64,000 nt of DNA from contig DASSNU010000020.1 of assembly GCA_035701265.1 (NCBI GenBank), positions 310,001 through 374,000 on the forward strand. The letters run 5' to 3'. The position numbers and the translations under genes were made by a program. Within the stretch, counting starts at the first letter, position 1; every line of letters begins with the position of its first letter. This document shows positions 17,862 to 24,529 of the stretch, piece by piece. This DNA comes from DASSNU01 sp035701265 (GTDB lineage Bacteria; Gemmatimonadota; Gemmatimonadetes; Gemmatimonadales; Gemmatimonadaceae). The notes beneath the pieces were generated by a model. It was not told the origin of the DNA. It ran no database searches and saw only the letters and a program-made list of their open reading frames with translations.

Positions 17862-19270
17862 TGGCCTCCGTGCTCATCATCGACGACGATCCGGACGTCA
17901 CGCGCGCGCTCACGACGTTCTTCCAGCGCGCCGAGCATCAGGTGGCGTCCGCTTCCACCGGCGACGACGGAGTGGAATGCGCACGCACGCTGCGCCCGGA
18001 TCTCATCCTGCTCGACCTGCGCTTGCCGGACATGGATGGCTTCGATGTCCTGTCGAGCCTCCGGGAGCTCGACGCGGCCATCGTCATCATCACCGGCCAC
18101 GGCGATGTGCAACTGGCCGTCGAGGCCATGCGTCGCGGCGCGGAGAACTTCCTCACCAAGCCGGTGGACCTCGACGTGCTGGGCGTGGCCGCCGCGCGTG
18201 CGATCGAGCACTCCAGGCTGCGGCAGATGAACCGCTACCTGAGCGGCCGCCATGGCGCCGGCCCCGATGGCGCGCTCCTGGGCATCTCCCCCGCACTGCG
18301 TGATCTCACCCATCAGGTGGAGCTGCTGGCCGCCGCCGAGCGCACTACGGTGCTCCTGCTGGGTGAGAGTGGCACCGGCAAGGGGCGCGTGGCCGAAGCG
18401 ATCCACGCGCTCAGTCCCCGTGCGGCGCGGCCGTTCGTGGAGGTGAACTGCGCCGGGCTCACGGCGACGTTTCTCGACTCCGAGCTGTTCGGGCACGAGC
18501 GCGGCGCGTTCACCGACGCGAAGGACCGCAAACTCGGCCTGTTCGAAGTGGCCGACGGCGGCACGCTCTTCCTGGATGAGATCGGGGACCTCGACCCGCA
18601 GCTACAGCCGAAGCTGCTCAAGGTGCTCGAGGGGAAGAGCTTCCGTCGCATGGGCGGAACGCAGGAGATCTCCGTGAACGTGCGGCTCATCGCCGCCACC
18701 AACCGCGATCTCGTGGGCGAGGTGCGCGAGGGACGGTTCCGCGAGGACCTGTACTATCGCCTGAGCGTGATGCCGCTGCACCTTCCACCGCTGCGCGCGC
18801 GTGCGCGCGAGGACCTGCTCGACCTCATCGCGCGGTGCCTGCACGAGCTGCACGGTCAGCTTCCCGACTCCGCCTCGCAGCTCACGGAGCCCGCGCTCCA
18901 GGTGCTGCTCGCGTATCCGTGGCCGGGCAACGTGCGCGAGTTGCGCAACGTACTGGAGCGCGCGATGATCGTGGGGCGTGGCGCGCAGCAGATCGGCGTG
19001 GAGCACCTGCCGGCGGAGCTCACGCGGCCGGCGGTGGGAGTGCGAGGACCCACCCCCACTTCGCTCGCCGCCGTCGAGCGGGCGCACATCGAGCGGACGC
19101 TGCGCGCCAACAACGACAATCGTACGCGGACGGCGAAGGCGCTGGGGATCTCCCGCGCCACGCTCATCAACAAGATCAAGCAGTATTCGCTGGACGGGTC
19201 GGCCGCATCCGGCGCCGCGCCGCGGCGCCGCCACCCGGCCGGCGTGCCCCCCGACGCGGAGGAGGAGTGA
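17861..19270 (+). CDS. NtrC-family sigma-54-dependent response regulator
   Basis: 469 aa with receiver (acidic D8-D10, phospho-acceptor D52 in LLDLRLPD, K in TKPVD), AAA+ sigma-54 activation domain (Walker A GESGTGKG, the sigma-54 contact loop GAFTDA in place of the consensus GAFTGA, Walker B LFLDEIGD, sensor region RLIAATNRDL, WPGNVREL) and a C-terminal Fis-type helix-turn-helix (RTRTAKALGISRATLINKIKQY). It would remodel the sigma-54 holoenzyme at -24/-12 promoters after phosphorylation by the hybrid kinase encoded just upstream, with which it overlaps by 1 nt of stop/start. I found no convincing -24/-12 promoter in the window. Followed by small CxxC protein with TGATG overlap. Confidence 0.95.
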   Translation: MASVLIIDDDPDVTRALTTFFQRAEHQVASASTGDDGVECARTLRPDLILLDLRLPDMDGFDVLSSLRELDAAIVIITGHGDVQLAVEAMRRGAENFLTKPVDLDVLGVAAARAIEHSRLRQMNRYLSGRHGAGPDGALLGISPALRDLTHQVELLAAAERTTVLLLGESGTGKGRVAEAIHALSPRAARPFVEVNCAGLTATFLDSELFGHERGAFTDAKDRKLGLFEVADGGTLFLDEIGDLDPQLQPKLLKVLEGKSFRRMGGTQEISVNVRLIAATNRDLVGEVREGRFREDLYYRLSVMPLHLPPLRARAREDLLDLIARCLHELHGQLPDSASQLTEPALQVLLAYPWPGNVRELRNVLERAMIVGRGAQQIGVEHLPAELTRPAVGVRGPTPTSLAAVERAHIERTLRANNDNRTRTAKALGISRATLINKIKQYSLDGSAASGAAPRRRHPAGVPPDAEEE

Positions 19271-19461
19271 TGACCGAGCTCAACGAACGTGATGCGATGA
19301 CCTGCCGCGCGTGCGGCAACGAGGAGCGCGCGTCCGAGGGGTACCCGTGCGATGGTTGCGGCACGTTCATCTGCGTGCTGTGCACCATGCGCGGCGTCAC
19401 GCGATGTCGCGCGTGCGGCGGCGGCCTCCCCGCAGGCCCTCCGGCTGCGCCGGCCGCATGA
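19270..19461 (+). CDS. Small zinc-ribbon-like protein with four CxxC motifs
   Basis: 63 aa from ATG 19270, preceded by an excellent SD (GGAGGAG, 19261-19267) inside the end of the NtrC-type gene. It has four CxxC pairs: CRAC, CDGC, CVLC and CRAC, enough to bind two zinc (or iron) ions, then a short Ala/Pro tail. The spacing resembles rubredoxin-like or zinc-ribbon knuckles, but I recognise no named family. Its stop overlaps the next ORF by 4 nt. The position after a two-component pair suggests an accessory regulator or adaptor. This is inference. Confidence 0.7.
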   Translation: MTELNERDAMTCRACGNEERASEGYPCDGCGTFICVLCTMRGVTRCRACGGGLPAGPPAAPAA

Positions 19462-19742
19462 CATCGCCCATCGTCCTCCGCGACCGGTTCGTGCTGGACG
19501 ACCGCACGTTCACGGTCGTGGCCGAGCCGTGGTTCGACGCGGCCGTGGGCGCCTGGCTCGCGCGCTTCGTCTTTCTGGCGCTCGACCGGTCGCATCCGCG
19601 GCCGGTGTCCACCGGGCCGGTGCTCCGGCATGCGCGGCGCGATGAGCTCGAGCGTCGCATTGCCAGCGTGAAGGACACCGTACTGCTGCGGAGCGCGCGC
19701 GCCGTGCTGACCACCGACGCGCGCCGCACGCGCGCGCGCTGA
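19458..19742 (+). CDS. Small protein of unknown function
   Basis: 94 aa from ATG 19458, overlapping the stop of the CxxC protein (ATGA) and ending 9 nt before the P1-peptidase gene. The sequence (for example VVAEPWFDAAVGAWLARFVF) shows a possible amphipathic or weakly hydrophobic centre and a basic C-terminus with many Arg. No signal peptide, no recognisable domain. Being framed by coupled genes on both sides supports its reality. Confidence 0.6.
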   Translation: MTSPIVLRDRFVLDDRTFTVVAEPWFDAAVGAWLARFVFLALDRSHPRPVSTGPVLRHARRDELERRIASVKDTVLLRSARAVLTTDARRTRAR

Positions 19743-19751
19743 TCGCACGCG

Positions 19752-20765
19752 ATGCCCTCCACGACCACGCAGGTGGATCTCTCACCCCTCGGCCTCGTCG
19801 TGGGGCACGCGAGTGATTCCGCGGGCGCCACCGGCGTGACCGTCGTGCGCGCTCCGACGGGCGCCTTGCGCGGCGCAGCCGCCGTGCTCGGCCGCGCCAC
19901 CGGCACGAGAGAGCTGGATGCGCTCGCGCCCCAGCACGTGGTGGGGCGCGTGGACGCGATCGTGCTCACCGGAGGATCCGCGTACGGCCTGGGGTGCGCC
20001 GACGGCGTGATGCGCTGGATGGAGGAGCGCGGACGCGGTTTCGCGATCGGCGGCGGCGTGGTACCGATCGTTCCGGCCGCGGTGATCTTCGATCTCGGGC
20101 CGCTCGGTGCATTCTCCGCGCGCCCCACCGCGGCCATGGCGTACGCAGCGTGTGATGACGCGCGCGCCACGCCGGTGGCGGAAGGGAGCGTGGGCGCCGG
20201 CACCGGCGCGACCGTGGGGAAGGGCGCCGGCATCGAACGCGCCATGAAAGGCGGCGTGGGATGCTGGGTCGAGCACGCACCCGACGCGGCGGTGGGCGCC
20301 GTGGCGGTGGTCAACGCGCTGGGCGACGTGCGCGACGCGAGCGGACGCATCATCGCCGGCGCGCGCGCCGATGATGGCAGATTCGTGGACGTGGCACGCG
20401 CGCTCGCGCGCGGCGAGCTGGCGCTGCCGGCGGAGCCCGCGGCGCGCAACACGACGCTCGCCGTGATCGGCACGTCGGCCCCGCTGTCGCGGCTCGCGCT
20501 CGCGCAGCTCGCCGCCGCGGCGGGCGCCGCGCTCACGCGCCGGATCACGCCGGCCGGAACGAGCTTCGATGGCGACGCGATCTTCGCCGTCACGCCGCTT
20601 CCCGAGCGCGACACCGATCTGGCGCTCGCCCCGCGGCGCCTGCTGCAGCTCGAGGTCATGGCCGCTGAGGCACTGGAAGTCGCGGTGGAGCGCGCGGTGC
20701 GCCATGCGGTGGGGCGCGAGGGCATCCCTGGGCTGGCCGACGCGCGCGGCGGCGCACCCGCGTGA
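19752..20765 (+). CDS. P1 family peptidase (DmpA/BapA-type, peptidase S58)
   Basis: N-terminal-nucleophile aminopeptidase family, 337 aa. Features: LGLVVGHASDSAGATGVTVV at the N-terminus, VDAIVLTGGSAYGL, VGAGTGATVGKG, and the presumed autoprocessing region with NTTLAVIGTSAPLSR, in which a Thr/Ser after Asn becomes the new N-terminal nucleophile in related enzymes. These proteins hydrolyse N-terminal residues or beta-amino-acid peptides in the cytoplasm. No signal peptide. It overlaps the downstream NlpC/P60 gene (GTGA), and the two could act together on short or cell-wall-derived peptides. Substrate not inferable. Confidence 0.88.
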   Translation: MPSTTTQVDLSPLGLVVGHASDSAGATGVTVVRAPTGALRGAAAVLGRATGTRELDALAPQHVVGRVDAIVLTGGSAYGLGCADGVMRWMEERGRGFAIGGGVVPIVPAAVIFDLGPLGAFSARPTAAMAYAACDDARATPVAEGSVGAGTGATVGKGAGIERAMKGGVGCWVEHAPDAAVGAVAVVNALGDVRDASGRIIAGARADDGRFVDVARALARGELALPAEPAARNTTLAVIGTSAPLSRLALAQLAAAAGAALTRRITPAGTSFDGDAIFAVTPLPERDTDLALAPRRLLQLEVMAAEALEVAVERAVRHAVGREGIPGLADARGGAPA

Positions 20766-21556
20766 CGGATCACGTGCTCGTGGTCCGCGCGTCGGTGGCG
20801 CCGCTCCTCGCCGCGCCACGCGTCAGCAGCGAGCAGGTATCCCAGGCGCTCGCCGGAACGGCACTCGAGAGCGTGGAGCACGACGGCCGCTGGCATCGCG
20901 CGCGCACCCCGGATGGCTACGAAGGGTGGATGCACGAGGGCTACGCGACGTGGCTCAGCCGCGCCGACGTCGCACGGCGTTACGACAACGCGCGCACATC
21001 GCTGGGGTGCACGGTGCGCCGCGCGGACGGGACGCGGATGGCGCTGCCGGTGGGCGCGAGGGTCGCCAACGACGATCTGGTGGAGGCTGGTGTCGCGCTC
21101 ACTCCGGTACAGATGCGCACTCGCTTTCCCGCGAACGCCATGCGTGTGGCGGCCACCGCGGCCGTGTTGTTCGAGGGCACGACGTACGAGTGGGGTGGCA
21201 CGACGCCGTGGGGCGCCGATTGTTCCGGCATGGTCCAGACGGTGTTCGCCATGCACGGCATCGCGCTCCCGCGCGACGCATCGCAGCAGGCGCTCGCGGG
21301 AACGGCCGTGCCGCTGGGACGCGCGACGCTCCGCCCTGGCGATCTGCTGTTCTTCGCCGAGCGGGGAGATGGACGCGTGACGCACGTCGGCATTGCCGCC
21401 TCTGCCACGCGGATGATCCACGTGGCGCTCGGCCGCGGCGGATTCGCGGTGGACGACCTGGCCGCCGTGGGCGATCCCTACGTCCGTGCGCTCGCCGACA
21501 CGTGGTGCGCCACGCGACGCATCGACGGCGCGTCGCAGAACGCGTCAGCTCAATAG
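20762..21556 (+). CDS. NlpC/P60 family (C40) cysteine peptidase with SH3-like N-terminus
   Basis: 264 aa from GTG 20762. The N-terminal ~125 residues resemble the bacterial SH3 modules of YkfC-type gamma-D-glutamyl-L-diamino-acid peptidases (GRWHRARTPDGYEGWMHEGY). Residues about 130-245 are the NlpC/P60 domain: catalytic Cys in WGADCSGMVQ, catalytic His in VTHVGIA, and a further His in MIHVALG. There is no signal peptide, which fits a cytoplasmic role in recycling muropeptides next to the P1 peptidase. The 3' end overlaps the convergent DUF6941-type gene by 12 nt. Confidence 0.88.
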   Translation: MTDHVLVVRASVAPLLAAPRVSSEQVSQALAGTALESVEHDGRWHRARTPDGYEGWMHEGYATWLSRADVARRYDNARTSLGCTVRRADGTRMALPVGARVANDDLVEAGVALTPVQMRTRFPANAMRVAATAAVLFEGTTYEWGGTTPWGADCSGMVQTVFAMHGIALPRDASQQALAGTAVPLGRATLRPGDLLFFAERGDGRVTHVGIAASATRMIHVALGRGGFAVDDLAAVGDPYVRALADTWCATRRIDGASQNASAQ

Positions 21557-21973
21557 CTGCCCGGGGGAGCCGGCCATCGTCATCGCCCCGGTGCGGACGT
21601 GCAGCGATACCTCGGCGTGCGGCTCGTCGTCGAGCTCGATCGACATGGTGTACGTCCCCACGGCATCGAGTGGCAGGTCCACCGCGGCGATGAGCGGGAC
21701 GTCCATTTCTCCCACGCCGAGTGGGGGCGTGGCGATGTTCAGCTCGCCATCCGACGACCAGAGCTCCCGGCCGCTGGGCGCGAGCCACCGGAGGCCCACC
21801 GTGTGCGCTCCCGAGTCCGTCGCCCCGCCTTTCAGGCGGAGCACCAGGTGCGCGCGCGGGTGCACGGCCGGGAGGCTCGCGACCTGGAGGGCGTCGAACA
21901 CGCCCAGGATGTTGAGCTTCCCTTCCTGCGACAGGTTGGCCGCATCGGCGAAGAGCGCGAAAGAGACGTGCAT
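21545..21973 (-). CDS. DUF6941-type protein of unknown function
   Basis: 142 aa from ATG 21973. It begins with MHVSFALFADAANLSQEGKLNILGVFD, which in my recollection is the characteristic N-terminus of the DUF6941 family of small cytosolic proteins. The remainder is an all-beta pattern of alternating hydrophobics. It is a single-gene unit on the minus strand, convergent (12-nt overlap) with the NlpC/P60 gene and divergent from the HAD operon. No function is known. Confidence 0.75.
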   Translation of the reverse strand: MHVSFALFADAANLSQEGKLNILGVFDALQVASLPAVHPRAHLVLRLKGGATDSGAHTVGLRWLAPSGRELWSSDGELNIATPPLGVGEMDVPLIAAVDLPLDAVGTYTMSIELDDEPHAEVSLHVRTGAMTMAGSPGQLLS

Positions 21974-21977
21974 GGCC

Positions 21978-22009
21978 GAACGTTACGCACGCATCCGGCA
22001 TGCTGCCAG
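21978..22009 (-). promoter_or_regulatory. Putative leaderless promoter of the DUF6941-type gene
   Basis: On the minus strand CTGGCA (22009-22004, 4 of 6 matches to TTGACA) is followed after 18 nt by TAACGT (21985-21980). The latter ends 7 nt before ATG 21973. Transcription starting 6-7 nt after the -10 would give a leaderless message. Confidence 0.4.
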
Positions 22010-22049
22010 GTGCGAGCGGCGTGCGCTGTTCCCCGGCGTGCCGCGGCTC

Positions 22050-22055
22050 TAGCTT
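22050..22055 (+). promoter_or_regulatory. Putative -10 element of the HAD operon
   Basis: TAGCTT ends 8 nt before an ATG at 22063 that opens an 18-codon leader ORF, not the HAD gene itself. The spacing equals that at other presumed leaderless genes in the window. No good -35 is visible. Confidence 0.35.
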
Positions 22056-22062
22056 ACCGTCG

Positions 22063-22119
22063 ATGACGATTTCGCCGAAGCAGTCGCTCCGGGTGCCGCG
22101 GCTCCGGGTGGGCAGATGA
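22063..22119 (+). CDS. Possible 18-aa leader peptide coupled to the HAD gene
   Basis: ATG 22063 opens a short frame encoding MTISPKQSLRVPRLRVGR. Its TGA (22117-22119) overlaps the ATG of the HAD gene (22116-22118). It begins 8 nt after a -10-like TAGCTT, so it could be a leaderless leader peptide whose termination feeds ribosomes into the HAD frame, which lacks an SD. It is basic (five Arg, one Lys). It may also be chance: the ORF is short. Confidence 0.35.
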   Translation: MTISPKQSLRVPRLRVGR

Positions 22120-22820
22120 CACAGAGCACGGCGGTGCGGCTCGTCCTGTTCGACGTGGACGGGACGCTGCTCGATACGCGCGGCGCGGGACGGCGCGCCA
22201 TGGCCGCCGCGCTCGCGCGGCTGGGCGTCCTCGATCCCGACAGCTATCGCTACGATGGCAAGACCGACCCGCAGATCGTGCGGGACCTGTTGCGCCTGGC
22301 CGGCCACGACGATGCGGCGGCGGACACGCGGATGACGGAGGTGCTCTCGGAATATGTGCGCGGTCTGGAGCGCGAGCTGGTGAACGGCGACGCACCGCGC
22401 CCGTGTCACGGCATCGTCGAGATGCTCGACACGCTCGAGGCACGCGACGACGTCGTGCTGGGACTGCTCACCGGGAACGTGCGCCGCGGCGCCGAGCTCA
22501 AGCTGCGCGCCGCGGGGATCGATCCGGGGCGATTCCGCGTGGGCGCGTACGGCTCCGATCATCACGAGCGCCCCGCGCTTCCCGTGGTGGCGCAACGTCG
22601 CGCGCGCGAGCTCTTGGGCCTCACGCTGCACGCCGGCGCGCTCGTCGTGATCGGCGACACGCCGGCGGACATCGCCTGCGCCCGCGCGGTCGGCGCGCGT
22701 GCGGTCGGGGTCGCCACGGGGCGCTATTCGGTGGAGGAGCTCGCGGCGCACGCGCCGGCTGCCGTCGTCCCCTCGTTCGCCGATCTCGACGCAGGGCTGG
22801 GCGCGATTCTCGGGTCATGA
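22116..22820 (+). CDS. HAD-superfamily phosphatase (phosphoglycolate phosphatase-like)
   Basis: 234 aa. Motif I VLFDVDGTLLDT gives the nucleophilic Asp. Motif II lies in VVLGLLTGNV. Motif III Lys is probably in the segment RRGAELKLRAAG, and motif IV is VVIGDTPADIACARAVGARAVGV. The small alpha-helical cap between motifs I and II marks subfamily IA, as in Gph or PpaX. It hydrolyses a small phosphorylated metabolite; the substrate cannot be named. First full-length gene of an operon with a CYTH protein, an unknown protein and AcpS, all joined by overlaps. Confidence 0.9.
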   Translation: MTQSTAVRLVLFDVDGTLLDTRGAGRRAMAAALARLGVLDPDSYRYDGKTDPQIVRDLLRLAGHDDAAADTRMTEVLSEYVRGLERELVNGDAPRPCHGIVEMLDTLEARDDVVLGLLTGNVRRGAELKLRAAGIDPGRFRVGAYGSDHHERPALPVVAQRRARELLGLTLHAGALVVIGDTPADIACARAVGARAVGVATGRYSVEELAAHAPAAVVPSFADLDAGLGAILGS

Positions 22821-23425
22821 GCCACACGGAGATCGAGCTCAAGGCCGTGGTGGACGCGTGGGATGCGTGCCGTGCGCGGCTCGAGCGGAGCGGCGCGCAG
22901 CTCGTCTTCGCGGGGCGGCTGGAAGATCGCCGGTTCGACACGCCGGAGGGCGCGCTCGCCGCGCGCGATCACGTGCTGCGCGTGCGCGTCTATCGCGATG
23001 CGTCCGGCGAGCGGGCGGAGCTGGCGTGGAAGGGACCGACGCGCCGCGTGGCGGGGTTCAAGGAGCGCGAGGAGCAGCAGACGGCCGTCGGCGAGTCGGA
23101 AGTCGTGATGACGATGCTGGAGCGGTTGGGGTACGTGGTCACCCACGCCATCGATCGCGACATCGTGCAGTACGAGCTCGCCGATGCGGTGGTGCGACTG
23201 GAGCGCTACCCGTGCATGGATGACCTGGTCGAGGTGGAGGGGAGCCGCGAGGCCATCGAGCGCGCGATCGCGCTGATGGAGATTCCGCGCGACGCGTTCA
23301 GCAGCGACCGGCTGCTCGACTTCGCCCTCCGCTTCGAGCAGCGCACCGGGCGGCGCGCCGTGCTTGCCGATGCCCGCGCGCTGGCCACGCGTGCGGCCCC
23401 GGCAGCGGGGACGGACGATGGCTGA
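22817..23425 (+). CDS. CYTH-superfamily protein (class IV adenylate cyclase/thiamine-triphosphatase-like)
   Basis: 202 aa from ATG 22817 (ATGA overlap with the HAD gene). The N-terminal ExExK signature is present (HTEIELKA). Alternating Arg/Glu/Lys strands typical of the triphosphate tunnel follow (DHVLRVRVYR, ELAWKGP, VVRLERYPCMDDLVEVEG). The family binds triphosphates such as ATP, ThTP or inorganic triphosphate with divalent metal. Bacterial members labelled class IV adenylate cyclase often sit beside phosphatases, as here. Activity could be cyclase or tripolyphosphatase; the sequence alone does not decide. Confidence 0.85.
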   Translation: MSHTEIELKAVVDAWDACRARLERSGAQLVFAGRLEDRRFDTPEGALAARDHVLRVRVYRDASGERAELAWKGPTRRVAGFKEREEQQTAVGESEVVMTMLERLGYVVTHAIDRDIVQYELADAVVRLERYPCMDDLVEVEGSREAIERAIALMEIPRDAFSSDRLLDFALRFEQRTGRRAVLADARALATRAAPAAGTDDG

Positions 23426-24023
23426 GCGCGGCGATGCGCCGCGCACGGGAGCGGACGATCGGGAGCACGCGCACGGCGATGATGCGTCGGATGTGCCTGC
23501 GCTCCCCGAGGTCGTCCGATCGCTGCGGTCACTCGGCGAGGCGCGGACGCGCTTTGCGGAAGAGCAGACGCGCTACTTCTCCCCGTTGCTGGAGGCGCGG
23601 CGCCGCGCGCAGAGCGCGGGCGACGCGGAGGAGATGATCGCCGCCTTCCACGCGGGTGCGCTGGCGACCGCGGTGCGGCGCACGCTCGAGCAGCTCGCCC
23701 GCGCGCGGGGCGGGGGCGATGTGCGCGAAGAGCGCGCGCTCACCGTTGCGCTCGATGAGGCGATCGCCCCCGTGCACGCGGCACTCGCGGCGCTCGATGA
23801 CGCGGAGCGCGCGTGGCGCGAGGTGTCTCCGCCGCGCCGCGCCGAATGGTGGGAGCCGTGGACGGCGCGCGTGCAGCATCTCTTCCAGGTGGCCGATGAA
23901 TGTTGGCCCGAAGTGGCGGCAGTGCTCGCCGCCGCCGACGCCATGCGCGCTCAGGAGACGGCGCACCGCGCACGGGGTGCGCGTGGCCGCGCCGGAGGGC
24001 GTCGCGGAGGGCGCGCGCGGTGA
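23418..24023 (+). CDS. Hypothetical alanine-rich helical protein
   Basis: 201 aa from ATG 23418, overlapping the CYTH gene by 8 nt and the AcpS start by 4 nt. The central part (PALPEVVRSLRSLGEARTRF and following) is a run of amphipathic helices. The N-terminus is acidic and His-rich, and the C-terminus is a basic Arg/Gly tail. No signal peptide or membrane segment. I recognise no family. The tight overlaps on both sides are the evidence that it is expressed. Confidence 0.65.
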   Translation: MAERGDAPRTGADDREHAHGDDASDVPALPEVVRSLRSLGEARTRFAEEQTRYFSPLLEARRRAQSAGDAEEMIAAFHAGALATAVRRTLEQLARARGGGDVREERALTVALDEAIAPVHAALAALDDAERAWREVSPPRRAEWWEPWTARVQHLFQVADECWPEVAAVLAAADAMRAQETAHRARGARGRAGGRRGGRAR

Positions 24024-24400
24024 TCGCCGGCATGGGAATGGACGTGGTGGACATCGCGCGCGCGCGCCGATTGCTGGAGCATCATGGCGAGCGTGCGCTC
24101 GTACGTCTCTTCACGCCTGCGGAGGCAGCGTATGCGCGTGAGCGCACGGAGCCGTATCAACACCTGGCCGCGCGTCTCGCCGCCAAGGAAGCGGCGTTCA
24201 AGGCGCTGTCGGGGAGCGAGGACGCGCGCGCGATCGGCTGGCGCGAGATCGAGGTGATCTCCTCGCTGCACCGTGCCCCCACGCTCCGCCTGCACGGGCG
24301 CGCAGCAGCGCGCGCGGCGGAGCTGTGCGTGCGACGCATCTGGGTGACGCTCACGCACAGCCACACCACGGCAGCGGCAGTGGTAGTGCTCGAACGGTGA
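24020..24400 (+). CDS. acpS: Holo-[acyl-carrier-protein] synthase
   Basis: Transfers the phosphopantetheine arm of CoA to apo-ACP. 126 aa from GTG 24020 (GTGA overlap); an in-frame ATG at 24032 is the alternative. Motifs: GMGMDVVDIARARRLL (metal-binding Asp, normally GIGTDIVEI), FTPAEAAYA, and RLAAKEAAFKAL (catalytic Glu/Lys of the RFAAKEA motif). The C-terminal VTLTHSHTTAAAVVVLE matches the usual SHxxxxA ending. Family length 120-130, so complete. Last gene of the HAD operon. Confidence 0.93.
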   Translation: MIAGMGMDVVDIARARRLLEHHGERALVRLFTPAEAAYARERTEPYQHLAARLAAKEAAFKALSGSEDARAIGWREIEVISSLHRAPTLRLHGRAAARAAELCVRRIWVTLTHSHTTAAAVVVLER

Positions 24401-24492
24401 GCAGCGTGAGCGCTACTCCGCCGCTTCGTACGCTCGTTCGGTGGTGCAGCGCTCCCGCGTGGCGGGCAATGGCGAGCGCTGCCGCGTTGGGA

Positions 24493-24529
24493 TAGATTTG
24501 TGTCGACATGCACTTGAGAACAGTTCTCA
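24493..24529 (+). promoter_or_regulatory. Putative promoter and Fur-like palindrome of the FTR1 gene
   Basis: TAGATTTG (24493-24500) lies 7 nt before ATG 24508. Immediately downstream, overlapping codons 3-8, is the perfect palindrome TGAGAACAGTTCTCA (24515-24529), with 7-nt arms around a central A. Fur-family operators have exactly this 7-1-7 architecture and TGA/TCA ends (consensus TGATAATNATTATCA). A repressor bound there would block the initial transcribed region of an iron-uptake gene. The operator role is inferred. Confidence 0.5.
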
